Part shown: positions 58,901-64,000 of the stretch, one piece after another
How positions within the stretch are numbered: position 1 is the first letter of the stretch
Layout: each line of letters opens with the position of its first letter
Source: Mytilus californianus
Taxonomy: Eukaryota; Mollusca; Bivalvia; Mytilida; Mytilidae
Assembly: GCF_021869535.1 (NCBI RefSeq)
Contig: NW_026262690.1
Span: 86,473,995 to 86,537,994, forward strand
DNA: 64,000 nt
Direction of reading: 5' to 3'
Position numbers and translations under genes: made by a program
Notes under the pieces: generated by a model
Database searches by the model: none
Seen by the model: the letters and a program-made list of their open reading frames with translations, nothing else
Told to the model about the DNA's origin: nothing

Positions 58901-61900
58901 TAGCTTGGTATCTTTGATGAATTTTTACAATTACAAGGTCGATGACACTGATGGTAGACGTTTCTTCGAGGATGGTATCACCAGCCCAGTAGTCAGCACA
59001 AAATATCATTGACATGATCATTTTCCCATAAATTTACGGATTATGAAATGTTAGAACATTCAAAACGATAAGGGTTTTCTATCCCCAGGTATAGATTGAC
59101 TGAGCCGTATTTGGCATTTTTTTTCTCGGAATTTTCGGTTATTAATGCTCTTTAACTTTTTTATTTGGTTTGGTTTTGCAACAGGTTTGATTCGAGCGCC
59201 ACTGATGAGTCTTGTGTAGACGAAACGCGCGTCTGGCGTACAAAATTATAAGCCTAGTATCTCTTACTTGATGTTATTTGATAATCTAGCTTATGTATAA
59301 ATAAATATTGTTTGAGAAAAACATCCGTATGTTTTAATACTTTTCAAAAGTATACAACTGCAATGTTATGGAGAATGGGTTTTGCAGTGAATAATTTTAT
59401 GGTAAACGATATTTTTATTATAGCCAATTTCCTCTCAATATTTTACTTTACTTACGTGGAATACGAAAGTTGGCGAATACTAGTAATTGAGTATATAAGA
59501 GTCTAAATGATACATTTTTTTCAACAATTTACTATATGCTCTTAGAATGAAAATGTTATTCAGTTCTGCACATAGCTGTTGAAGATAATTTTGATTAAAT
59601 ATTGCAAATTTATATATTTTTGTGAAATTAAGATACTATGGGTGAAATAAAAAACCACAAACAGAAGCTTTGGTTATTTATTCTTTTTTTATCATTAAAT
59701 CATACGTATTTATAGTTTGACTACAAAAAGACCTAGTGTGAAATACCTTAAAGGAAATTAGCCCTTAAACATAAAGCTATAAAGACCCCAGCATGATAAA
59801 ATGTGAAACAATGCAAACGAGTAAAACCAATGGCTTATTAAAAGTTTATCAGACTGAATACAGATAGAAACTTATCGGAAACAATTTTAGCTTTCTGAAA
59901 ACAATGTTGACCAACTTTTATTGTAAATGACATATTAAAGTACGTTGCAGTGATGTATATCAGCTTTAGCATTCAATTCTGTTTAATGGATTCCCTTTAA
60001 CAAATAATGCTATATGATTTTTTACAGTACCGAATGTACCAAATCAGAAATAGTGTTTCCGGGAAACCATTGAATTTTAGACTACACGATACTAGAGGAC
60101 TTGAAGCTGACCAGGGAATGGATGCTCATGGAATGTCCTATCTTCTTGACGGCAATTTACCTGATCGATTCCAGGTACACTTACTTATAGTAGTACATGA
60201 ACACGAATATTTGAAATTAAAGTGAATTTGAAGAATAGTGACTATAAACCCTAGGATCAGTTAAAATAATACAGCGGAAAATCCTAAGCAATCATAGGTT
60301 TGTTCTATTTTCCTTGGAAATTTCAACCAAAAAATTGGAGAACTGGATCTTCCTCCACTAAACTGAATATCCAAACTACGTAATTGTAAAAAAAAACCGT
60401 TTTTATTACCAGGACTGCTAAATATCTACGAAATCTCTTTCCGAGTTATATGCATATAATTTTATCTGCCATCAAAGCCGGTCTTCAGAGTTACAGTGAA
60501 ACTCCCTGCTCTATTGGTGGTGTATTTTCCTCGATATTAATACAAACGAACGACTTCTAACTGGAATCTATGACAGCCATGATAACTTAAACTGTCAATT
60601 ATCTACTTCCTTATTCTCAGCTGTAACATACCCTTCGCCCAATTGGCATTGAGTTTAAATATCTCAACTAAAGACATTACGCCTGTACATGTTCACTCTA
60701 TTCTGGCTTCAATGACAGTGGTGTGCTCCTTACATAAAAGACACTCAACTAGAGGTTTGAGGAAGAACGACTGAAATTGACAATACATAAGTTTTAGTAA
60801 TACGGTCACAATCACGAGTTGGTTGACCGACACGATGTGTCTGTGTCTCACTCACTATCTGTGTGGTCTTGGATACATTAGTCTAATAATCTGTATTTTT
60901 TTCCGAAAGTGTCTTTTTCGTGATTGCGACATCACGACTGAGTGTAGATTCACAAGGCGGGTGATGCATACATAGTTGGAAGGGCTTATTCTGTCGCACA
61001 AAATGCCTCGCTCTATTTGGGATTCATGCGATTCCCTTGGTTTTTGTCTATAGACTTGATTTGTATCTTCTTAATCGACTTGGACTTGTGTGATTTGAAC
61101 ATCGATAAATTTCTGCTGTCTAAAATACAGATGATGTCCTGTCACTACATAATACAAAGTCAGGGGTAACAACTGATTATGTTGAACTATCCTTCCCAAG
61201 ATACCACAGATAAGTTAAGTTGGCCTCATATCTTGACCTTTATCAAGAAATTGACATCGAGTGTCGGTTGAGAACAAAACTTTACGATAAACGATATAAT
61301 TTAGGTTTTCAGAACTTCCAATTTCTATGTAGCTATATTTCAGAGTTTGTATTTCCTATCATAACTTCCCCGAAAGAGAGTTGCTGCTTACAAGGAAGTG
61401 GTAATCCCTTCCAAAGTTTTACGGGCGTCATCATGAGTCATGCTTACAAAATAATAAGCCTGGTATCTTTGATGATTTTTTTTACAGATTTCCATGGATA
61501 TGTTCAAATTGTAGTAGTCTGTCCGCTTTTGTTCGATTGTTACATCACTGAATGAGACCATCCACCAAATTTGTACTTGCCATACGCAAAATGACGGGTG
61601 TCACATGTTGAGCACGATCTGCTTACCCTACTTAAGTAGCTGAGATCCCCCGGTTTTTAGTGGTGTTCGTGTTGCACTGTTTCCTATGTAGTTTTTTGTA
61701 GACTGTTGTAGGCTTTTCTTCGTTTTTCGGTTTCGTCATGGTATTGTAGGTTTCTACTCATCTTATGAATTCGATTGTCCCTTTGGTATTCTCCGCCTTA
61801 TTTTTAATTGAAGAAAACTGCCACATAGATGATTTTTAGATTAAAATTACCAAAGAAAAATAATGACGTGGTTGGGAGAGGTATTAAGCAAAAGTATATT

Positions 61901-63850
61901 TTCATTATAGTTTAATCCATCGGCACCAGTTACACCTGACATAACGGGATTTGTTGCCATCCCACAGTTAGCAGATAAGATACACTGTGTTGTATTTGTC
62001 ATAGATGGCAGCACAGTAGACGTAATGCCGGAAAAGGTGATAGAAAAGATGAAAGGTTTTCAGATTCACATGAACCAAAGAGGTAAACAAATATATATTT
62101 AGTACATAATGAAAAAATCAAAGTCCAATTAAGAGATGCATTGATTCCAAGAATTTCACTGAATCTGATACTAGTATTGAAGATTTTGTATCCTATATCA
62201 AACAAATCAATATAAATTTTGAGACTTATGCTAGTGTGCGGTATCAATTTTACTGCACCCGATGCGCATGTCTCCTCAGTGATGCTCGAGGCCAAAATGC
62301 TTCAAAGTCCTAAAACGTTGAAGAGCTGATAAAACCAAAAAGGACCAAAGTAAAGCCAACCCCGGGCAGAGAATCGGAGCTATGCACGAGAAGGATACAT
62401 TCCTTAATTTAAAATAATTTCGAAATTTTAACACAAAATTCAGGCAAAACAATGTCCGTATCACTGGGCTAGTGATATCCTGGGGGACTTTTTGTAATAA
62501 CTTTGCGAATACATGTATTTCTGAAAAAGTTGTTCTCGTTTTTTATCCGTGTGGACGAAACGCGCGTTTGGTATACTAAATCATAAGCCTGGTATCTTTA
62601 ATGTTTTTTATATAACGGATTTGAACGTATTTGAATAGTAATTTTTTCATGGACAATAATTCTAAGTGGGGCTATTTTTGCAATTTTTGCAGTTTTGCAC
62701 AACATACAAGTAGTTTGAAGCCCTAGTACAAATTTGTGAGACGAATTCAAAACCAACTACGGATAATGATGATTGATAGTCCAATGTTTTATGAACATCT
62801 GAAGTATTTTATTTTACAGATTTGTATATATATAATACTTGTGCATTATCCGAAAATATAAAAAACAAATGAATTAGCTTTAGAAACAAAAAGAAAACCG
62901 AGGCCCTCCGATGTTTTCTCCTGTTTTTTTTTTTTTTTTATTTTCCGACAATCTTGTACAAATAAATTATAAATTTTCCGAAAATGTACATAAATTGTTT
63001 TTACCTTGCACTTTGATATTGACGATTTACATTTATTAGTTTTATCTCCACCGTTGGTTACTGTTTTTTAGAAATCAAATTGGCTTATACGCGCAACACG
63101 AAGAGGACCCTCAAATTAGTGACGTAAACAGTAATATGAACATTGCCGTTCGCCCAATTTTGGAGCAGGATAACAGGACAAAGTACAAATAAACAATAAA
63201 TCATTTGCATACAATTGTTGGTTGATTGCAGCAAGAGAAAATGATTTTCAGGGGGTCAAAAAAGTGTCCTTATCATACCTTGTCCTTTGTTGAGTTTTAT
63301 ACTTGCTTCTAAATCGACGGAAACAATTATTAAGCAAAATCAAATTAGAAAGATGAGAAGGTATGTAAATAAAGTGGCCTAAATAAACAGAGTAAAATAA
63401 CCTAACAGTCCATGGTCAATTTTGCCTAACCTAACTGAATTTATAAAAAAAAAGTGCAAACTTTATTGGTTAGAAGTATGATAGTTGTATATATGTGCCT
63501 AAAATTAAACACTTCAAAAACATTTATATATTTTTGTAGGCATTCCACAGATTGTATTACTTACTAAAATAGACAAAGTATGTGAGGCTACAAGTGAAGA
63601 TCTATCACAAATTTTCTTCAGTCCTGTCGTCCAGGAAAGTGTAGATCGAGTTTCTCAGATATTGGGACTACCAAGATCTAACATCTTACCCATTAAGAAT
63701 TACGAATCAGAAATCGAACTTCATGCAAATGTAAACATTCTGACATTGTTGACCTTGCAGCAAATATTGAATTCAGCTGACGACTATATGTATAATTACC
63801 TTGACAAAATTGAAGACGGGAAACTCCAGCAACTGAACATCAGGGAATAA
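43429..63850 (+). CDS. IFI44L: IFI44/IFI44L-like protein: TLDc domain + P-loop GTPase, six coding exons (complete)
   Basis: Join 43429-43954, 53520-53581, 54760-54957, 60028-60174, 61911-62082 and 63540-63850: 1416 nt, 471 residues plus TAA. Every intron is GT-AG and phases agree (1, 0, 0, 0, 1). Residues 1-175 form a TLDc domain (KGPTVTIMYN, GAYTSVSW, ending EVYLVEG). Then come a linker with PWRNTP and a GTPase domain: G1 GQVGAGKTS (225-233), G3 DTRG (283-286), G4 TKID (377-380). The length fits vertebrate IFI44/IFI44L (about 440-450 residues), which share this TLDc-GTPase order and are interferon-induced, cytoplasmic, antiviral-associated proteins. The family is expanded in bivalves and responds to immune challenge; that role here is inferred. 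An AG acceptor at 43419-43420 lies 8 bp before the ATG, so a 5' untranslated exon is expected upstream. Introns total about 19 kb and are packed with repeats. No AATAAA is seen before the window ends. Confidence 0.93.
44260..44570. repeat. Mussel repeat fragments in intron 1
   Basis: 44276-44345 (aaaccggcgaagccgaaggag, ctctgtccgtctgtcc) and 44380-44560 (gagttattctcatcacttgg, ctctgaaact, ccaacatgacga) are two dispersed-repeat fragments; the second is related to 11797-11960. Confidence 0.5.
44856..46311. repeat. 25-bp minisatellite, about 58 units, in intron 1 of the IFI44L-like gene
   Basis: The unit GACTGGGTGTTGAGAAAAAT plus CTATT repeats with mostly single-base variation (ctact / ctatt). 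A variant insertion gcagggtatg occurs at about 45173, 45283, 45542, 45778 and 45888, giving a higher-order pattern with spacings near 110 and 240-260 bp. It is a directly tandem array with no unique spacers. Confidence 0.95.
46430..46750. repeat. Bivalve ~150-bp repeat, two units
   Basis: Landmarks gaaactaatagtaggt, gcaaaaataatcagcaaaat, aagatctatgaatgagtc and gagttactgcccctttatga place this with the 42221-43270 family. An open frame across it is fortuitous. Confidence 0.6.
47036..47360 (+). pseudogene. Reverse-transcriptase C-terminal fragment (Penelope-like family)
   Basis: Open from about 47036 to TAA at 47358-47360 without an ATG. It includes GFRYHKLVKTLTKFYHRYKD, CRLLIRSGISHPIFYGN, PLNRLIKKGYSYDTVVRSLK and FGVNIDSLIGSLHRH. 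It aligns segment by segment with the C-terminus of the 13168-13605 protein. 5'-truncated; the upstream 660 bp shows only repeat debris. Confidence 0.75.
47361..48010 (+). repeat. 3' tail of the truncated retroelement
   Basis: Carries the tail family landmarks gggagggttgagatctcata, aaccccgccgcatttttgcg, cccaagtcaggagcctctag, gacgcctccgggtgcgggaa and gttgtctctttgacacattc. I recognise this block as the conserved end of an abundant mussel retroelement. Confidence 0.7.
48249..51981. mobile_element. 3.7-kb foldback element, ~535-bp arms, 6-bp TSD, in intron 1
   Basis: Left arm 48249-48785 and right arm 51441-51981 are near-identical in inverse orientation over more than 530 bp. They run from TATCGAACGCCACAGCTGTC outside to cacgtgaccaattcggaaaa inside. 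Arms are built of ~22-bp subrepeats (ACATCAAGTAATGACAAAAC and variants). GAGAAA directly flanks both ends (48243-48248 and 51982-51987), consistent with a 6-bp target duplication. The middle has no transposase and contains further repeats. Identical peptide-like frames in both arms are an artefact of the subrepeats. Confidence 0.85.
48786..51440. other. Interior of the foldback element (nested repeats, no gene)
   Basis: Holds a GATA tract (49409-49440) next to a tactttattctct segment typical of mussel repeat tails; a repeat at 49910-50100 (cgacgggtgcctttctggag, atcaccccgatgg); two copies of a ~170-bp repeat (ataactcctcctacagtttg at 50229 and 50409) after a gtccgtccgtctgtccgtcc tract; a mussel tail at 50640-50985; and a stretch of irregular 'aactcaaa' words at 51120-51370. 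Confidence 0.55.
52521..52879 (-). mobile_element. tRNA-derived SINE with 12-bp TSD, interrupted by a MITE
   Basis: On the - strand the head near 52875 has a tRNA-Leu/Ser-like A box (tggtcgagtggcctaag) and a B box (gttcgaacccc). The tail is an (ATCA)n run at 52517-52539. TATCAGTTTTGA is duplicated exactly at 52509-52520 and 52880-52891. The B box is split by the MITE at 52710-52799, whose target duplication copies the B-box core. Without the MITE the SINE is about 260 bp, in the range of bivalve V-type or related SINEs. Confidence 0.85.
52710..52799. mobile_element. 90-bp MITE, 9-bp TSD (family copy 2), inside the SINE
   Basis: Ends TAGTCCAAATGATTTTGACG and CGTCATTATTATTTAGACTA match the ends of the 21052-21213 element. 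Flanks GGTTCGAAC (52701-52709) and GGTTCGAAA (52800-52808) agree at 8 of 9 positions. Shorter interior than copy 1. Confidence 0.85.
52905..53175 (+). promoter_or_regulatory. Promoter-like sequence in intron 1, related to the split site of the CACTA-ended element
   Basis: 52905-53070 resembles 21350-21532 and 53071-53175 resembles 39812-39920, with the two halves contiguous here. It has CCAATCAG (53078-53085) and CAAGATGGCGG (53112-53122, a YY1-type initiator), followed by a short open stretch and a cttag/gtagaa donor-like site at 53165. It lies 350 bp upstream of exon 2 and could be an internal promoter or a duplicated copy of the gene's own promoter; this is inferred. Confidence 0.45.
53520..53581 (+). 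CDS. IFI44L: IFI44L-like exon 2 (linker)
   Basis: A 62-nt exon between tttcag and gtagaa. With the leftover G of exon 1 it reads 21 codons, DKPTNAPLEAPWRNTPQWN followed by TE. The PWR segment between TLDc and GTPase is a known feature of the IFI44 family and fixes the frame. The exon is too short to show as an open reading frame. Confidence 0.87.
53582..54759 (+). other. Intron 2 of the IFI44L-like gene
   Basis: AT-rich with no repeat family I recognise. A ctactcctttaaa / taaggg pair at 54120 and 54675-54705 (ggagtaggggcatta versus cccctactccttta) is a short inverted repeat. Confidence 0.5.
54760..54957 (+). CDS. IFI44L: IFI44L-like exon 3 (P-loop, G1)
   Basis: Starts in phase 0 after ttatatcag and ends before gtgagt; 66 codons. 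It begins with an amphipathic LFEALKEKIDKYTPL helix, then RVLLIGQVGAGKTSFFNTIN, the Walker A / G1 loop, followed by SVFRGYITRQA, which is characteristic of IFI44 proteins. The open frame upstream of 54760 is intron. Confidence 0.92.
55385..55590 (-). repeat. Mussel retroelement tail (inverse orientation), intron 3
   Basis: On the - strand it runs acgacgggtgtcacatgtgg, agcaggatttcgtaacct, ggagcacttggatcacccct, ctttggttactttcgtctct. The same family occurs at 1480-1560, 49910-50100 and 61550-61810. Confidence 0.65.
55625..56215. repeat. Dispersed ~450-bp repeat (copy 2) plus a partial third copy
   Basis: 55625-56095 matches 17030-17480 landmark by landmark. 56108-56205 repeats only the middle (acaacattttccaaaagacc to aggtcgaacaacggatg). 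Confidence 0.75.
56738..59270. repeat. Tandem array of a ~335-bp mussel repeat in intron 3
   Basis: Units are anchored by CGCGTCTGGCGTACCAAAT at 56832, 58214, 58561, 58879 and 59228. They share cttggtatctttgatgagtt, gtagacgtttcgtcccgagg, tatcaccagcccagtagtca, tttctgtaaatttac and ttctaccccaggtatagatt. Spacings are 347, 318 and 349 bp once the insertion at about 57145-58198 is removed from the first. Single-unit pieces lie at 41852, 61440 and 62555. Confidence 0.85.
57145..58198. mobile_element. 1-kb insertion in the satellite array, with 162-bp internal repeats
   Basis: Ends carry ATACGCCCGTC (57150-57160) and GACGGGCGTAT (58154-58164) as inverted repeats. The left end folds into a perfect cccgtcaaa/tttgacggg hairpin (57154-57173). 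A (GTCC/GTCT)n tract follows at 57196-57270. Five units anchored by CACATGTCGCGCCGTATCTC start at 57445, 57607, 57769, 57931 and 58091 (spacing 162, 162, 162, 160). Units are separated by polymorphic G/A and T homopolymers. Being 54 codons long, the units give an apparent repetitive frame. Confidence 0.75.
59271..60027 (+). other. End of intron 3
   Basis: No repeat family or gene recognised; AT-rich up to the acceptor tttacag. Confidence 0.4.
60028..60174 (+). CDS. IFI44L: IFI44L-like exon 4 (G3 DTRG)
   Basis: After tttacag and before gtacac; 49 codons in phase 0. It contains FRLHDTRGLEADQG (G3, DxxG) and a LLDGNLPDRFQ segment matching the family's conserved region before the next strand. 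Confidence 0.92.
60780..61430 (+). pseudogene. Highly decayed reverse-transcriptase fragment (Penelope-like family) in intron 4
   Basis: Recognisable pieces are a cacgagttggttgaccgacac segment (60815-60840, equivalent to the HELVDR-like region of related copies) and, at 61222-61320, SYLDLYQEIDIECRLRTKLY then FQFLCSYIS, matching the YLDLHLEID to FLFLCSN stretch of the 825-1364 copy. The order is rearranged and stops are frequent. The tail follows at 61550-61810. Confidence 0.6.
61550..61815 (+). repeat. Mussel retroelement tail in intron 4
   Basis: gacgggtgtcacatgttgag, cacgatctgcttacc, gtggtgttcgtgttgcac, tttttcgtttttcggtttcg, gattgtccctttggtattct. Ends about 95 bp before exon 5. Confidence 0.65.
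61911..62082 (+). CDS. IFI44L: IFI44L-like exon 5
   Basis: After ttcattatag and before gtaaac; 57 codons plus one base. It starts FNPSAPVTPDITGF and includes DKIHCVVFVIDGS, the hydrophobic strand of the GTPase fold that precedes G4. It is not visible as an ATG-initiated frame but has no stop in the coding phase. Confidence 0.9.
62083..63539 (+). other. Intron 5 of the IFI44L-like gene
   Basis: Contains a bivalve repeat at 62250-62420 (tttactgcacccgatgcgca, tgtctcctcagtgatgctcg, agaggatcg-type 'cagagaatcggagctatgca') and one truncated 335-bp-family piece at 62553-62610 (gacgaaacgcgcgtttggta). Otherwise AT-rich with no gene. Confidence 0.55.
63540..63850 (+). CDS. IFI44L: IFI44L-like exon 6 (G4 TKID, C-terminus)
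   Basis: After tttttgtag; completes codon 369 (GGC) and runs to TAA at 63848-63850. It carries QIVLLTKIDKV, a canonical TKxD guanine-specificity motif, then the helical C-terminus ending DKIEDGKLQQLNIRE. The remaining 150 bp to the window edge is probable 3' UTR with no obvious poly(A) signal. Confidence 0.92.
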
Positions 63851-64000
63851 CTCAAAACATTTCTGTAACTGAAAGTAATAGATCAGAAAATTTAATCAAA
63901 CTGTATTGAAATTGAAAAATTACTTTTTACCATTTTTTTTAAATTGCTTATACATCAACCTACACTAGGCTCTTTAATATCTATAAATTAGGAAAGTCAA

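Overview
This is eukaryotic, AT-rich, repeat-dense DNA, almost certainly from a bivalve mollusc and probably a marine mussel (Mytilus-like). The assignment rests on several short interspersed repeats that I recognise as typical of mussel genomes: the 'gagagttgtctcattggcactcataccacatc' family, the 'cgcgtctggcgtaccaaat' family and the ~150-bp 'gataaagagaaactttaaacagcaaa' family. It also rests on one host gene with GT-AG introns. There is no bacterial, plasmid or organellar signature.

The only host gene I can assemble is on the + strand of the right third. It is a complete six-exon coding sequence (43429-63850; 471 codons, every junction GT-AG and phase-consistent) for an IFI44/IFI44L-like protein: an N-terminal TLDc domain joined to a P-loop GTPase domain with visible G1, G3 and G4 motifs. 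A splice acceptor just before the ATG implies an untranslated upstream exon. Its introns hold a 25-bp minisatellite, a 3.7-kb foldback element with ~535-bp arms and a 6-bp target duplication, a tRNA-derived SINE carrying a nested MITE, a ~335-bp satellite array with a 1-kb insertion, and decayed reverse-transcriptase fragments.

Everything else is mobile DNA. Left part (1-5.7 kb): a broken protein-primed-type DNA polymerase B of the Maverick/Polinton (adintovirus-like) kind on the - strand, split by a 2.3-kb block that holds a reverse-transcriptase fragment and a TTAA-flanked TIR element. 7-15 kb: inverted-repeat elements, a 21-bp tandem array, a 40-bp hairpin and a broken Penelope-like reverse transcriptase between inverted repeats. 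15.65-18.57 kb: a non-autonomous hAT-type element with a perfect 8-bp target duplication, inserted in a small mussel repeat. 20-21.2 kb: three foldback/MITE elements, two of them with 9-10 bp target duplications.

The most striking object is an 18.3-kb element (21533-39811). It has perfect 86-bp terminal inverted repeats beginning CACTA, subterminal arrays of a TACTCGACC/GTCTGAA motif and a TAA target duplication. It carries a decayed gene joining an OTU-type cysteine-protease domain to a MULE-like DDE transposase core, and it contains two head-to-head L1/Tx1-type LINEs. It sits in a sequence for which a related uninterrupted copy survives at 52.9-53.2 kb, within intron 1 of the IFI44-like gene. 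CACTA-type ends combined with an OTU and MULE-like core is the best candidate here for something not well described. Many, though not all, breaks in transposon reading frames fall in A/T homopolymers, so some apparent decay may be assembly error.
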